A stretch of DNA of 64,000 bases from Rhodococcus oryzae (GTDB lineage Bacteria; Actinomycetota; Actinomycetes; Mycobacteriales; Mycobacteriaceae). Position numbers and translations under genes: made by a program. Below the pieces are notes generated by a model, which saw only the letters and a list, made by a program, of their open reading frames with translations, searched no databases and was not told the DNA's origin. Shown one piece after another: positions 38,973 to 48,930 of the stretch (position 1 is the first letter of the stretch; the number at the start of each line of letters is the position of its first letter). The stretch is from contig NZ_SUMD01000001.1 of assembly GCF_005049235.1 (NCBI RefSeq), positions 682,001-746,000 on the forward strand. The letters run 5' to 3'.

Positions 38973-39221
38973 GTGTTCGTCGCCACCGTCATCGTGTCCG
39001 TTCTGCTCGCCGCACTCCTCGGGTTCGCGGCCATCCGGAAGCTGAGCCACCGGGATCCGGTTGTTCGCGAGTACGCCGAACTCGGCGTGCCCGAGAACCG
39101 CCTGAACTTGCTGGCCGGCCTCCTCCTCGCCGGCGCTCACGACGCGAAGCACCTCCCCGTCCCGCTCGCGTACGCGGCGCTCGCCGTCGCCGTGCTCGTT
39201 CTGCGCCTCGCGTCGAGTTGA
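38973..39221 (+). CDS. DoxX-like membrane protein, internally shortened
   Basis: 82-residue membrane protein. The N-terminal half (VFVATVIVSVLLAALLGFAA, then IRKLSHRDPVVREYAELGVP) and the C-terminal LPVPLAYAALAVAVLVLRLA match the two ends of DoxX-like family proteins. Those usually have four TM helices in about 115-120 residues. Here LLLAGA joins directly to HDAKHLP, so about 35-40 residues (one to two helices) seem to be missing in frame. GTG at 38973 follows GGAG at 6 nt. It may be a decayed gene; the frame is intact. Confidence 0.65.
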   Translation: MFVATVIVSVLLAALLGFAAIRKLSHRDPVVREYAELGVPENRLNLLAGLLLAGAHDAKHLPVPLAYAALAVAVLVLRLASS

Positions 39222-39307
39222 TCGACCGGCCGCGCAGCCGCGGCCGACGTCCGCTTCGACGGTGGCGTGAATCCAAGGTGTACGGCAGGTGACCTAGAGT
39301 CGTCGCC

Positions 39308-41038
39308 GTGGCAAACATCAGCAGGCGTGCATTCATCGGACTGGCCGGACTCGGAGCCGCGGGAACCCTCGGGGCCGGCGCTTTCGGAAGGGCGCCGTGG
39401 GGTACCTGGTACGCCGCGGCCGACCCGCTGCCCGCCTCCTTCGCCGGCACCACCCTCGAGGCCGTCGCGACCCCGGTCGGCGGATCCGGCTACCGGACGC
39501 TCACCGCGGGCCCCGGGTGGCCGATGATCGTGCGGGGCGAGCTCGCCGAGGCACGGTCGGGCCGCGAGGAGCGCAGGACGGCCCTCGCATCCGTGGTGCA
39601 GCTGACCGACCTGCACATCCTCGACGCCCAGTCCCCCATGCGATTCGAGTACGTGCATCCGCTCAACGGGTCGGCGTTCCGACCGCACGAGACGCTCACC
39701 ACGCAGGGCCTGGTCTCGCTCGTGTCCCGGATCAACTCCCTGCCAGGCGGCCCGCACACCCGCCGCGCGTTCGACGCCGTGGTGACCACCGGCGACAACA
39801 CGGACAACAAGGAGCACGCGGAGCTCGGCTGGCTGCTGACCGCGCTCAACGGCGGCACCTTCATCCCGAACACCGGCGCCGCGGATCGCTACGAGGGCGT
39901 ACAGAACTCCGGGGCGGACCTGTACTGGAACCCCGAGTCACCGATCCGCGACATCTACAAGAAGGCCGGCTTCCCGGAGATGCCGGGACTGCTCGGCGCC
40001 GCGGCCCTCACCCCCGTCACGAGCCCGGGCCTGCGCACCCCCTGGTACAGCGTGTTCGGCAACCACGACGACTCGATCCAGGGCACCATCCCCAGCGGAA
40101 TCGGACCGCTCGAGGCCATGTACACCGGCTCGATCAAGATCGAGGCGCCCGATTCCGAGCAGGCCCGCGCGATCGGCAGCGCCGCGAGCTCGGACCCGGC
40201 TGCGCTGCCGAGCATCCTCGCCGCGGTCACCACCCCGCCGCGCATCGTCACGCCCGACGGCAACCGGGCACCGTTCACCCCGCGGCAGTACATCGCCGCC
40301 CACCTCGACCCGAGGAACGCGGGCCCCGGGCCCGTCGGGCACGGCTTCGCCCCCGACGCGGGCGAGACCGGCATCGGCTTCTACTCGTTCGAGATCGCGC
40401 CGGGCGTGGTCGGGATCAGCATGGACTCCACCAACCGCGCCGGGTTCGTCGACGGCTCCCTCGGCGAGGCCCAGTTCCGCTGGATCGAACAGACCCTGCA
40501 GGCGGGCAGCAGCCGCTTCTTCGACGCGGGTGGCCGCCCGGTGACGCAGTCGCGGCAGGACACCTACTTCCTGCTGTTCAGTCACCACACCAGCGGCACG
40601 ATGGACAACCTGATCCCCGACCCCGAGAACCCCGGCGAGCGCCGCCACTCCGGCGCCGAGCTGCTGGACCTGCTGCACCGCTTCCCGAACGTGCTCGCCT
40701 GGGTGAACGGGCACACCCACGAGAACAAGATCACGCCGCACCCGGGTGCCACTGCCGCACAGGGCTTCTGGGAGATCAACACGGCCTCGCACATCGACTT
40801 CCCGCAGCACGCGCGGCTGATCGAGGTTGTCGACAACACCGACGGCACGCTCTCGCTGCTGACCACGCTGGTCGAGTCGGACAGCCCGTACGAGGTCCGG
40901 CACGGGGACTTCAGCCAGGAGGGCCTGGCCTCGCTGTACCGCGAGTTGTCCTTCAACGACATCCACGCCGACCCGAAGCTGCTGGGCGGATCCGTCGATC
41001 ACAACACCGAACTGGTGCTGGTCTCGCCGCGGGCATGA
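39308..41038 (+). CDS. Tat-exported metallophosphoesterase (TIGR03767 family)
   Basis: 576-residue secreted phosphoesterase. The N-terminus SRRAFIGLAGLGAAGTLGAG is a twin-arginine signal. Calcineurin-like metal motifs in order: TDLHILD, TTGDNTDN, FGNHDD, LLFSHHTSG and VNGHTHEN. These suit a binuclear metal centre. Physiological substrate unknown. GTG start 7 nt after TAGAGT (39295-39300) suggests a leaderless message. Confidence 0.9.
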   Translation: MANISRRAFIGLAGLGAAGTLGAGAFGRAPWGTWYAAADPLPASFAGTTLEAVATPVGGSGYRTLTAGPGWPMIVRGELAEARSGREERRTALASVVQLTDLHILDAQSPMRFEYVHPLNGSAFRPHETLTTQGLVSLVSRINSLPGGPHTRRAFDAVVTTGDNTDNKEHAELGWLLTALNGGTFIPNTGAADRYEGVQNSGADLYWNPESPIRDIYKKAGFPEMPGLLGAAALTPVTSPGLRTPWYSVFGNHDDSIQGTIPSGIGPLEAMYTGSIKIEAPDSEQARAIGSAASSDPAALPSILAAVTTPPRIVTPDGNRAPFTPRQYIAAHLDPRNAGPGPVGHGFAPDAGETGIGFYSFEIAPGVVGISMDSTNRAGFVDGSLGEAQFRWIEQTLQAGSSRFFDAGGRPVTQSRQDTYFLLFSHHTSGTMDNLIPDPENPGERRHSGAELLDLLHRFPNVLAWVNGHTHENKITPHPGATAAQGFWEINTASHIDFPQHARLIEVVDNTDGTLSLLTTLVESDSPYEVRHGDFSQEGLASLYRELSFNDIHADPKLLGGSVDHNTELVLVSPRA

Positions 41039-41046
41039 CGGTTATG

Positions 41047-41063
41047 TTGCATCTCAGATGCAA
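41047..41063. promoter_or_regulatory. NsrR-type palindrome at the nsrR promoter
   Basis: TTGCATCT-C-AGATGCAA, perfect 8-bp arms, 1-nt centre; the half-site AGATGCA matches that of known NsrR boxes. It abuts TATCAT (41065-41070), a plausible -10, and so should mediate autorepression. Confidence 0.72.
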
Positions 41064-41081
41064 GTATCATACGGTCGGAAC

Positions 41082-41525
41082 GTGCAGCTGACGCGTTTCA
41101 CCGACCTTGGGCTGCGCGTGGTGATGCGCCTGGCCGCCTCCCCCGGAGGCGGTGGCCTGACGACAAGTCAGGTGGCGGATCAGATGTCGATTCCGTACAC
41201 GCACACGGCCAAGGTCGTTGTCCGGCTACGCGAACTCGGCATGGTCGAAGCCCGCCGCGGTCGGGGCGGCGGGCTCACGATCACCGAGGCGGGTCGGCAC
41301 ACCTCGGTGGGCACGCTCGCCCGCGCCCTCGAGGGCGACGAGGAGGTCGTGAACTGCGAGGGCGACCATCCGTGCCCGCTGCGCAGCGGCTGCCGTCTCC
41401 GCAGCGCACTGCGCCGCGCCCAGATCGCCTTCTACGACTCGCTCGACGGGGTCACGATCGATGACCTGCTCCGGGCGCCGACCGGGCTGACCCTGCTGGA
41501 GTTGTCCGCCCCCGTCAGGGCCTGA
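41082..41525 (+). CDS. nsrR: Rrf2-family nitric oxide-sensing repressor NsrR
   Basis: 147-residue Rrf2 winged-helix regulator with an Fe-S cluster. Helix-turn-helix LTTSQVADQMSIPYTHTAKV, wing RRGRGGGLTI, and three cysteines C92, C98 and C104 in NCEGDHPCPLRSGCRLRS; this spacing equals that of the [4Fe-4S] NsrR of Streptomyces. I place the start at GTG 41082; an ATG at 41058 lies inside the operator and upstream of the likely transcription start. Usual targets are hmp-type flavohaemoglobins, not present in the window. Confidence 0.88.
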   Translation: MQLTRFTDLGLRVVMRLAASPGGGGLTTSQVADQMSIPYTHTAKVVVRLRELGMVEARRGRGGGLTITEAGRHTSVGTLARALEGDEEVVNCEGDHPCPLRSGCRLRSALRRAQIAFYDSLDGVTIDDLLRAPTGLTLLELSAPVRA

Positions 41526-41534
41526 CGCCCGCGC

Positions 41535-42077
41535 TCACGTCGCGGCGCCCTTGCGACGCTGTCCCAACCGCACCGCGGCCGTGATGATGCGGACACCGAC
41601 CGCGATCAGGAACAGGTTCCCCACGATCTGCGCCGAGACGATGGCCCGGGAGACCTCGGTGGTCGCGGTGATGTCCCCGAACCCGACCGTCGAGAAGCAC
41701 ACCAGCGTGAAGTACAGCGAATCGATCTTCGTCAGCGGTTCGTTGAAGTTCTCCGGCCCCGACACGGACATCAGGTGGTACAGCGTCGCGAACGCGAGCA
41801 GGTACCCCGGCAGCATCAGCCCGAGGCCCGCGATCGCCTGCAGCCCCGGATGCTCCGCGCGCACGATCTTCCTGATCTGCCAGGCGAAGAGCGCACCGAC
41901 GAAGACCAGCCCCAGCACCAGTCCACCGATCGCGGACGCAGATTCCAGGTTTTCCATCGGGATGACGAAATACACGAACACCAACGCGGCCGCACTCAGG
42001 AGTGGGCGGACGGCGGCGCGCCGGATCAGGCTGCGCCGCTGCTCCTTCGGCAGGTTCTCGAACGTCTCATCGGCCAT
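41535..42077 (-). CDS. Two-TM potassium channel family protein
   Basis: 180-residue membrane protein. Helices at about 25-40, 48-68 and 82-103, then pore helix and selectivity filter TVGFGD (residues 130-135), and the inner helix [18 protein letters not shown]. The filter reads GFGD rather than GYGD, so selectivity may be relaxed. No RCK/TrkA domain. The ATG overlaps the end of tsaD by 11 nt, making it the last gene of the tsa operon. Confidence 0.85.
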   Translation of the reverse strand: MADETFENLPKEQRRSLIRRAAVRPLLSAAALVFVYFVIPMENLESASAIGGLVLGLVFVGALFAWQIRKIVRAEHPGLQAIAGLGLMLPGYLLAFATLYHLMSVSGPENFNEPLTKIDSLYFTLVCFSTVGFGDITATTEVSRAIVSAQIVGNLFLIAVGVRIITAAVRLGQRRKGAAT

Positions 42078-43119
42078 CGCTCGCCGTCCATGACTGGCTG
42101 ACGGTCACCGAGAGGCCCGGATCCGTGGCGACCGTCAACGGCGACGGCGTGGCGCCCCCGGCGATGACGTGCGCTCCCAACGCGGCGATCATCACCCCAT
42201 TGTCGGTGCACAAACGCGGCTTGGGGATGCGAAGGGTCAAACCGGCCGCGACGCAACGCTCCTCGGCGAGCGAACGGATACGTGAATTCGCGGTCGCCCC
42301 GCCGCCGAGCACCAGGGTATCGACGCCGACGTCGGTGGCCGCCCGCACCGCCTTCATGGTGAGCACGTCGGCCACCGCCTCCTGGAAGGACGCCGCGATG
42401 TCGGGGATCGGGAGCTCCTCCCCCGCCCGCTCCTTCGACTCCACGAAGCGCGCGACCGCCGTCTTGAGCCCGGAGAACGAGAAGTCGTAGCGGGCGTCGC
42501 GCGGTCCGGTCATGCCGCGAGGAAAGGCGATGGCCCGCGGATCCCCTTCCTGCGCGGCCGCATCCAGTGCCGGGCCGCCGGGGAATCCGAGTCCGAGCAG
42601 CCGGGCCACCTTGTCGAACGCCTCGCCCGCGGCGTCGTCCACCGTGGTGCCGAGCTCGACGATCGGCCGCGCCAGGTCCTCGACGTGCAGCAGGTGGGTG
42701 TGCCCGCCCGAGACCAGCAGCGCAACGCACGGCGGCATCGGGCCGTGCTCGAGGGTGTCCACCGCGACGTGCCCGCCCAGGTGGTTCAGCGCATAGAACG
42801 GCACATCCCAGGCCGCGGCGTACGCCTTCGCGGCGGCCGCGCCGACCAGCAGCGCCCCCGCCAGGCCCGGTCCGATGGTCACCGCGAGCGCGTCCGGCTT
42901 CGCGATCCCTGCCTGCGCGAGGGCTCGCCGCATGGTCGGGACGATCGCCTCGAGGTGGGCACGCGAGGCGACCTCCGGCACAACGCCTCCGTAGCGGGCA
43001 TGCTGATCGACGCTCGAGGCCACCTCGTCGGCCAGGAGCTCACAGGTGCCGTCCTCGTGCCACCGGACGATGCCGACGCCCGTTTCGTCGCACGAGCTCT
43101 CGATCCCCATCACGATCAT
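42067..43119 (-). CDS. tsaD: tRNA t6A threonylcarbamoyltransferase subunit TsaD
   Basis: 350 residues. Transfers the threonylcarbamoyl group from TC-AMP to A37 of ANN-decoding tRNAs with TsaB and TsaE. ASKHA fold: [13 protein letters not shown] at the N-terminus, the metal-binding histidines in [20 protein letters not shown] nucleotide motif, [11 protein letters not shown] and [11 protein letters not shown]. Overlaps rimI by 4 nt (ATGA). The genes tsaE, tsaB, rimI and tsaD are all present here in one run. Confidence 0.97.
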   Translation of the reverse strand: MIVMGIESSCDETGVGIVRWHEDGTCELLADEVASSVDQHARYGGVVPEVASRAHLEAIVPTMRRALAQAGIAKPDALAVTIGPGLAGALLVGAAAAKAYAAAWDVPFYALNHLGGHVAVDTLEHGPMPPCVALLVSGGHTHLLHVEDLARPIVELGTTVDDAAGEAFDKVARLLGLGFPGGPALDAAAQEGDPRAIAFPRGMTGPRDARYDFSFSGLKTAVARFVESKERAGEELPIPDIAASFQEAVADVLTMKAVRAATDVGVDTLVLGGGATANSRIRSLAEERCVAAGLTLRIPKPRLCTDNGVMIAALGAHVIAGGATPSPLTVATDPGLSVTVSQSWTASDGR

Positions 43120-43598
43120 GACAGCTGCCCCTCGACCCTGGCGGCGGGCCTGCGCATGGTGTACGCGTCGGCGCCGCTGGGCTGGTAGTAGTTCCTTCGG
43201 GTCCCGACGATCTCGAAACCCGTTCCCCGGTACAGGGCGATGGCCGGCTCGTTGTCCGTGCGGACCTCGAGGAAGACCGGACCGCCGTGTTCATCGGCCT
43301 CCCGCAGCAGCGCGTCGAGCAGTTGCGCGCCGAGGCCCCGTCGCTGGTGAGCGGGATCGACCCCGATGGTGTGCACCTCGGACTCGGCGTCGGCCCCACG
43401 GCCGAGCAAGGCGATCCCCGCGTAGCCGAGCATGGTGCCGGACTCGTCGCGGGCGACGAAGTAGCGGTTGTGCGGCCCGGTCAGCTCCGACCGAAACGCC
43501 TCCGCGCTCCACGGGCTGTCCCCGGGGAACAGCACCGTCTCCAGCTCCTCGCAGCGGGTTGCGTCGGCCGCGGTCATCCCGACGATCCGCGCGGTCAT
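43116..43598 (-). CDS. rimI: Ribosomal protein S18-alanine N-acetyltransferase RimI
   Basis: 160-residue GNAT enzyme. Acetyl-CoA loop [19 protein letters not shown], strand [15 protein letters not shown] and [12 protein letters not shown] are typical of RimI. N-terminal ECELETVLF-like motif ([17 protein letters not shown]). Start ATG at 43598 overlaps the tsaB stop by 4 nt. In other actinobacteria tsaB, rimI and tsaD occur in the same order, sometimes fused. Confidence 0.93.
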   Translation of the reverse strand: MTARIVGMTAADATRCEELETVLFPGDSPWSAEAFRSELTGPHNRYFVARDESGTMLGYAGIALLGRGADAESEVHTIGVDPAHQRRGLGAQLLDALLREADEHGGPVFLEVRTDNEPAIALYRGTGFEIVGTRRNYYQPSGADAYTMRRPAARVEGQLS

Positions 43599-44239
43599 TT
43601 CTTCCGGTCCGCGATGGCGACCGCGTCGGGGCGACGCAGGTACAGCGGCACCAACGGCGCGGGCTCCGCACCGGAACGCAGCGCTGCCGCGGCGACCGCG
43701 ACCAGGCCAGCGGGCGACGGCGTCTCGACCGGCTCGACGGGCAGGTCGAACAGGTCGACGTGACCGGCCGATCCCGCGATCGCCTGCGACGGAGTCGGCT
43801 CCAGGTCGGCGGGCTTGTTCACCTCCGGGCCCTGCACGCGGGCACCGCCGCTGTAGCGCGCCCAGTACACCTCGCGGCGGCGGGCGTCGGTGACCACCAG
43901 CAGATCCCGTCCCAGCGCGGCCTCGATCGCGATCGCGTCCAGGCTGCAGACACCGTGCACGGGAATCCCGAGGGCATCGCCGAACGCGGCGGCCGTGGCC
44001 ATGCCGACCCGCAGGCCGGTGAAGGGGCCGGGGCCGCACCCGACCACGACGGCGTCGAGGTCCGCAGGGGTGATGTCCGCCTCCGCGAGGCATTCGAGGA
44101 TGTGCGGGGTCAGCACCTCCGCGTGGGCCCGCGCGTTGACCGTGATCCGGGTCGCCAGGGTTCGTGGGGTGTCGCCCTCAAGGCGCACCACCCCGGCTGT
44201 TACGGCAGGCGTGGCGGTATCGACCGCGAGTACGAGCAC
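43595..44239 (-). CDS. tsaB: tRNA t6A biosynthesis protein TsaB
   Basis: 214-residue inactive ASKHA partner of TsaD needed for t6A synthesis. LAVDTATPAVTAGVV at the N-terminus; VVVGCGPGPFTGLRVGMATA is the conserved central segment; then GVCSLDAIA. It lacks the metal histidines of TsaD. Start GTG at 44239, 15 nt after tsaE. Confidence 0.94.
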   Translation of the reverse strand: MLVLAVDTATPAVTAGVVRLEGDTPRTLATRITVNARAHAEVLTPHILECLAEADITPADLDAVVVGCGPGPFTGLRVGMATAAAFGDALGIPVHGVCSLDAIAIEAALGRDLLVVTDARRREVYWARYSGGARVQGPEVNKPADLEPTPSQAIAGSAGHVDLFDLPVEPVETPSPAGLVAVAAAALRSGAEPAPLVPLYLRRPDAVAIADRKK

Positions 44240-44254
44240 GGTTACCGAGGATAC

Positions 44255-44737
44255 CTAGGAGACCCAGGCCCATTGCGCCGTGCGCACGTCCGACTCCGGT
44301 TCGCGCCGCAACCGCACCAGCAGATGCCGCTCGGCCAGGTGCTCGACGACGCCCTCGCCCCACTCGACCACCACGACGGCACCCGCGAGATCCGTGTCCA
44401 GGTCCAGGGCGTCCAGTTCGTCGAAGGTCTGTCCCGGATCGGCGCCGATGCCGAGCCGGTACGCGTCGACGTGCACCATCGCCACCGGCTCACCGCCACC
44501 GGGACGCTCGCCGCCCGCGCGATGCTCGCGGGCGATGATGAACGTCGGCGAGCTGACCCGTCCCTGCACGCCGAGCCCGGCCGCGATTCCCCGCGAGAGC
44601 GCGGTCTTACCCGCGCCGAGCGGGCCGTCGAGCACCACCAGGTCGCCCGCGTTCAGCTCCAGGGCGAGGCGCCTGCCGAACGCCTCGGTGTCCTCGGTCG
44701 TCGGAAGATGGATCGTGCGCGGATCGTGGTCAGCCAC
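44255..44737 (-). CDS. tsaE: tRNA t6A biosynthesis ATPase TsaE
   Basis: 160-residue P-loop ATPase of the t6A complex. Walker A GPLGAGKT at 38-45, SSPTFIIAREH switch region, HVDAYRL, and VVVVEWGEG. GTG at 44737 (MADHDPRT) overlaps the stop of the alpha/beta hydrolase by 8 nt; an in-frame start at 44788 would lengthen it by 17 residues inside that gene. In the middle of the alr-to-channel operon. Confidence 0.94.
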   Translation of the reverse strand: MADHDPRTIHLPTTEDTEAFGRRLALELNAGDLVVLDGPLGAGKTALSRGIAAGLGVQGRVSSPTFIIAREHRAGGERPGGGEPVAMVHVDAYRLGIGADPGQTFDELDALDLDTDLAGAVVVVEWGEGVVEHLAERHLLVRLRREPESDVRTAQWAWVS

Positions 44738-45806
44738 CGACAACCGTCCGTTCGGAATCGCCCTGCTCGGCAATGGAGCGGCCGACAAGTCGGTCGATCG
44801 CGTCCGTCACCCGGATCGGGAACTCGAGCTGCACCAGATGCCCGCCGCCGACCACGCGCACCAGCTCGGACTCCGGCAGCTCGGCCGCCATCGCCTCGGA
44901 CTGAGAGAAGGGCAGGATCATGTCCGCATCCCCGCAGAGCACCAACGAGGGCAGCTCGGCGATGACCGGCAGCGCCGCCGATTCATCGTGCAGCTCAAGG
45001 GACTTGAGGAAGTTCACGATCGTGGTCACCGACGTCTGGTTGAGCATCCACTCGGAGAACCGCATCAGCGATGGGCTGACATCGGTGCCGTATGAGGCGG
45101 AACGCAGGATCGGGGAGATAAGCATGCGCGCGGCGCCGCGCCCGAACTGGACCAGGCCCGGCGAGGTGCGGACCGCGAGCCGGAACGCGTCGATCACGGG
45201 GTTCTGCAGGTTCCTGCTCAGCCCGGTCTTGTTCAGGCCCTCGGCCGCGGTGGAGATGAGACCGACCCCGATCACCTTGGTGCCGAACAACTCCGGCACC
45301 TGCCTCGCCAACGCCAGGATCGTCATGCCGCCCATCGAGTGTCCGACGAGCACCACGGGGCCCCTTGGCGCGACGGCCTGGAGGATCACGTCGAGATCCC
45401 GGCCGAGCTGACCGATGGTGCAGCTCGCGGGCGCAGGGACCGCGGACCGGCCGTGCCCGCGCTGATCGAAGAAGACCATCCGAACGGCCTTGCCCCAACG
45501 CTTCTCGAGCTGGCGCCGTTGAAAATGCCAGGACTCCATGCGCAGGCAGTAGCCGTGCACGAAGACCACCGTGACGGGGGCGTCAGCGGGACCGACCTCC
45601 CGGACCGCGAGCGCCGTGCCGTCCTCGGCCGCGACGATGCTGCCGCGGTCGGCGCTCATCAATCGGAAGTCCTCCTTGGCGTACCGATCTCGCCTGCCAC
45701 TGCGGCGGGCGGCCGGACGGTGCCCCACGGTGACCCCCGCCAGCGCGCCGAGCGCGGCGGCGCTGACCGCACCGCCGACGAGACCCGCCTTACCGAACGG
45801 ATTCAT
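44730..45806 (-). CDS. Alpha/beta hydrolase of the alr-tsaE operon
   Basis: 358 residues. A hydrophobic N-terminal segment ([20 protein letters not shown]) may anchor it to the membrane or be a signal. Hydrolase fold: [25 protein letters not shown], nucleophile elbow GHSMGG, acid in [10 protein letters not shown], histidine in [10 protein letters not shown]. Substrate unknown. Start overlaps alr stop by 4 nt. It stands between alr and tsaE; M. tuberculosis lacks it there, whereas nocardiae and streptomycetes often have it. Confidence 0.88.
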   Translation of the reverse strand: MNPFGKAGLVGGAVSAAALGALAGVTVGHRPAARRSGRRDRYAKEDFRLMSADRGSIVAAEDGTALAVREVGPADAPVTVVFVHGYCLRMESWHFQRRQLEKRWGKAVRMVFFDQRGHGRSAVPAPASCTIGQLGRDLDVILQAVAPRGPVVLVGHSMGGMTILALARQVPELFGTKVIGVGLISTAAEGLNKTGLSRNLQNPVIDAFRLAVRTSPGLVQFGRGAARMLISPILRSASYGTDVSPSLMRFSEWMLNQTSVTTIVNFLKSLELHDESAALPVIAELPSLVLCGDADMILPFSQSEAMAAELPESELVRVVGGGHLVQLEFPIRVTDAIDRLVGRSIAEQGDSERTVVGG

Positions 45807-46960
45807 CGCAGGTCCCCCCTACCCGTGAAGCCCCGGACGATTCGCCCCCGAACCCCGGTCACCACTTCGTAGTGGATGGTGTCGAGTGCGTCGGCCCAGT
45901 CCTGGGCGACGGGTTCGCCGTCGTCGCCGCTGCCGAACAGCACCGCCACGTCGCCCTCCGCGATCCCCGCGGGATCCGGTCCGAGGTCCACCACCACCTG
46001 GTCCATGCACACCCGGCCGATCTGGGGGTGGCGCCGACCACCGATCTGCACCTCGAAGCGGCCGCCGAGGGCGCGCGGGATCCCGTCGGCGTAGCCGACC
46101 GGCAGCAGGGCGACCATGGTGTCGCGCGGTGCGATCCAGGTGTGCCCGTAGGACACGCCCTCGCCTGCGGCGATCTTCTTCACCAGCGCCACCCGCGCCC
46201 GCAGTGTCATGGCGGGCCGCAGTCCGAACCCGCCGAGTTCCGGCACCGGAGAGAGCCCGTAGATCGCGATGCCGGGACGGACCATGTCGAAACGCAGATC
46301 CGGCCGGGTCAGCACAGCGGCCGAGTTCGCCAGGTGCACCAGCTCAGGACGCAGTCCCACCCGCCTGGCCTCGGCCACGGCATGCTCGAGGCGGGCGGCC
46401 TGGGTGTCGATCACCGGGTGGTGCGGCTGGTCGGCGTGCGCCAGGTGGGAGAACATCCCGCGCAGCCGCACCGCACCCTCGGCCTCCGCCCTGGCCAGAT
46501 CGTGGAGGGTGTCCCCGAGTTCGAACGGCGAGACGCCGTTGCGCCCCAGCCCGGTGTCGACCTTGAGGGAGACGGTCGCCGTCGACCCGAGCACACGGGC
46601 CGCCGCGACCACCGATTCCAGGTGCCGGGGCGAGGAGACGCTCAGTTCGATGCCGGCGGCGATCGCGGCGGTGAAGTCCGTGTCGGGAGTGTGCAGCCAG
46701 GACAGGATCGGTGCGTCGATGCCCGCTGCCCGCAGTTCCAGGGCCTCCTCGACCGTGGTGACCCCCAACTCGGCGGCCCCCGACGCGAGCGCCGTGCGTG
46801 CCACCTCTGCCGCCCCGTGGTTGTAGGCGTCGGCCTTGACCACGGCCATCACCTCGGCGTCGCCCGCGTGTTCACACAGCAGGCGGACGTTGTGGGCGAT
46901 CGCATCGAGATCGATCAGCGCTTCCGCTTGCGGCGCGGACGGGCCAACCGCGGAAGTCAT
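45803..46960 (-). CDS. alr: Alanine racemase
   Basis: Interconverts L- and D-alanine for peptidoglycan. 385 residues from the ATG at 46960. PLP lysine K42 in [11 protein letters not shown]; the catalytic tyrosine in VSYGHTWIA; phosphate-binding and dimer segments [11 protein letters not shown] and [13 protein letters not shown]. The frame remains open for 40 residues upstream but without homology. Head of the alr, hydrolase, tsaE, tsaB, rimI, tsaD, channel run. Confidence 0.97.
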   Translation of the reverse strand: MTSAVGPSAPQAEALIDLDAIAHNVRLLCEHAGDAEVMAVVKADAYNHGAAEVARTALASGAAELGVTTVEEALELRAAGIDAPILSWLHTPDTDFTAAIAAGIELSVSSPRHLESVVAAARVLGSTATVSLKVDTGLGRNGVSPFELGDTLHDLARAEAEGAVRLRGMFSHLAHADQPHHPVIDTQAARLEHAVAEARRVGLRPELVHLANSAAVLTRPDLRFDMVRPGIAIYGLSPVPELGGFGLRPAMTLRARVALVKKIAAGEGVSYGHTWIAPRDTMVALLPVGYADGIPRALGGRFEVQIGGRRHPQIGRVCMDQVVVDLGPDPAGIAEGDVAVLFGSGDDGEPVAQDWADALDTIHYEVVTGVRGRIVRGFTGRGDLR

Positions 46961-47060
46961 GCGCAGATCGTCCCATACGGACAAGTCGGAGGTCACGATC
47001 CCCGATCCTGCCATTGACCGCCGATAGGCCAAATGATTTCCATCACTAACGAGGTCACAT

Positions 47061-48521
47061 TTAGGGCACCGCTTGGGCACGAAGCACCCTCACCGCGGCC
47101 CTGACCTGGCACAACAGCGCATCGGCCGAGATGGGCGCGGCCGTGCCCGAGCCCTGCCCCGCGGCCAGGTTGGCGGCAAGCGAGTGCGCGCGGGCGCCCA
47201 TCGCCGCGGAGGTCAACGGTGCCAGACCGGTCGACATGAGGGCCCCGATGACGCCGGACAACACGTCCCCGGCGCCTGCGGTCGCGGCTGCGGAGCCGCC
47301 GGCCTCGTTGAGCAGGACCGATCCGTCCGGATCCGCCACCACCGTGCACCGCCCCTTGAGCAGCACGCTGGTCCCCCACTCGGCCGCGAGGCCTCGGGTC
47401 GCCGCCACCCGGTCGGCCGCCAATCGCTGCGAAGCGGAGCCGCGCCCGGTGAGCCGGGCGAACTCCCCGGCATGAGGGGTCAGCAACGTCGGCGCCGACC
47501 GGCCCGCGACGAGCCCGGGCTCCGCGGCCACCAGCGTGAGTGCGTCGGCGTCCACCAACACCGGCAGGTCCGTACCGAGGACCGCGCGCAGCACCGTCAG
47601 CGCCTCCTCGTCGACCCCCATCCCCGGGCCGACCACCCAGGCCTGCACCCGGCCGGCGGCGTCGAACCCGTCCACCGCGACAACCTCCGGCCAGCGTGAG
47701 AGAACCTGCGGGGCAGCGGTTCCCGCGTACCGAACCATGCCGGACGTGGCGGTGACCGCGGCCCCCGCACACAGCACGCCCGCACCGGGATAGCGCGCGC
47801 TGCCCGCGATCACCCCGACCACGCCCTGGCTGTACTTGTCGTCCGCAGGTCCCGGCATCGGCCAGCGGGCACCGACCTCGGCCGCGGTCGGTGTCCGCAC
47901 CGAGGCGTCTGGGAGGTCGAGGCCGATGTCGACGAGTTCCACCCGGCCGCAGTGCGCGGCCGCGAGGGCGTGCACGGGCTTGAGCGCCCCGAATGCGACC
48001 GTGACCGAGGCCGTCACCGCCGGCCCCGCCGTGACCCCGGTGTCCGGATCGACCCCGCTCGGCAGGTCCACCGCGACGATCGGCGCGCCGACCCTCGCCA
48101 CCAGCGCGGCGGCGGCCGGCCGCAACGGCCCCCGACCCGAGATCCCCACGATGCCGTCGACCACCAGGTCGGGGTCGCCGAGATCGGCATCGGCGCCCAC
48201 CTCGACCCGCCCGCCGACGGCGCGCAGCGCCGCCAGCCCCGCTGCGTGGACCCTGTCCGGGTCGAGCAGGACCGCCCGGACCGCGACCCCGCGCCTGCGC
48301 AACATCGCTCCCGCCCACAGCGCGTCCCCGCCGTTGTCGCCGGAGCCGACGAGCAGGGTCACCCGCCTGCCTGCCACACCTCCAGTGCGAGAACGCAATT
48401 CGGACGCCACCACGGCGGTCAGCCCGTACGCGGCGCGGCGCATCAGGGCGCCGTCGGGAAGCGCGGCGAGCAGCGGGGCCTCGGCGGCCCGCACCTCGTC
48501 GGCCGTGAAGTAGTCGCGCAT
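47061..48521 (-). CDS. nnr: Bifunctional NAD(P)H-hydrate epimerase / ADP-dependent dehydratase
   Basis: Repairs damaged NAD(P)H hydrates. About 486 residues in two domains. The N-terminal epimerase (YjeF_N) has [17 protein letters not shown] and [12 protein letters not shown]. The C-terminal dehydratase (YjeF_C) has [33 protein letters not shown] and [19 protein letters not shown], a kinase-like nucleotide motif. ATG at 48521. Transcribed toward alr, with a 100-nt gap in between. Confidence 0.95.
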   Translation of the reverse strand: MRDYFTADEVRAAEAPLLAALPDGALMRRAAYGLTAVVASELRSRTGGVAGRRVTLLVGSGDNGGDALWAGAMLRRRGVAVRAVLLDPDRVHAAGLAALRAVGGRVEVGADADLGDPDLVVDGIVGISGRGPLRPAAAALVARVGAPIVAVDLPSGVDPDTGVTAGPAVTASVTVAFGALKPVHALAAAHCGRVELVDIGLDLPDASVRTPTAAEVGARWPMPGPADDKYSQGVVGVIAGSARYPGAGVLCAGAAVTATSGMVRYAGTAAPQVLSRWPEVVAVDGFDAAGRVQAWVVGPGMGVDEEALTVLRAVLGTDLPVLVDADALTLVAAEPGLVAGRSAPTLLTPHAGEFARLTGRGSASQRLAADRVAATRGLAAEWGTSVLLKGRCTVVADPDGSVLLNEAGGSAAATAGAGDVLSGVIGALMSTGLAPLTSAAMGARAHSLAANLAAGQGSGTAAPISADALLCQVRAAVRVLRAQAVP

Positions 48522-48570
48522 CGAATCACCGTATCTCGCCACGGCCGTCGTTCGGCGCTACCCTTTATCC

Positions 48571-48915
48571 ATGCGCGCACTCGGCGCCACCATCGCAACG
48601 GGACTTCTGGTCGCGTCGGTTCTCGCGGGAACAGCTGGTCCGGCTCAAGCACGGACCAAGACCGTCGAGATCAACAACATGGCGTTCTGGCCGTCCACAG
48701 CCCGGATCCTCATCGGCGACACCGTCACCTGGGAGTTCACCGACGAAGGCGTGGAGCACAACGTCACAGCGACCGCGCGAGCAACCTCGCAGGACAACTT
48801 CGCCAGCGAGACGATGTCCGAGGGCGAATTCAGCCACACGTTCATGCGGCAGGGCACCTACCCGTACGAATGCACCCTGCACCCGCAGATGGGCGGCACC
48901 GTCATCGTGCGATGA
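48571..48915 (+). CDS. Secreted cupredoxin (plastocyanin/azurin-like)
   Basis: 114-residue exported blue-copper-type protein. Signal peptide 1-27 ending AQA. The four copper ligands are visible: H63 (EHNV), C101, H104 and M107 (YECTLHPQM). Role is probably periplasmic electron transfer or copper buffering. TACCCT at 48559-48564 lies 6 nt before the ATG, so the message is probably leaderless. Divergent from nnr. Confidence 0.88.
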   Translation: MRALGATIATGLLVASVLAGTAGPAQARTKTVEINNMAFWPSTARILIGDTVTWEFTDEGVEHNVTATARATSQDNFASETMSEGEFSHTFMRQGTYPYECTLHPQMGGTVIVR

Positions 48916-48930
48916 CGGCGCCACGCTCAT

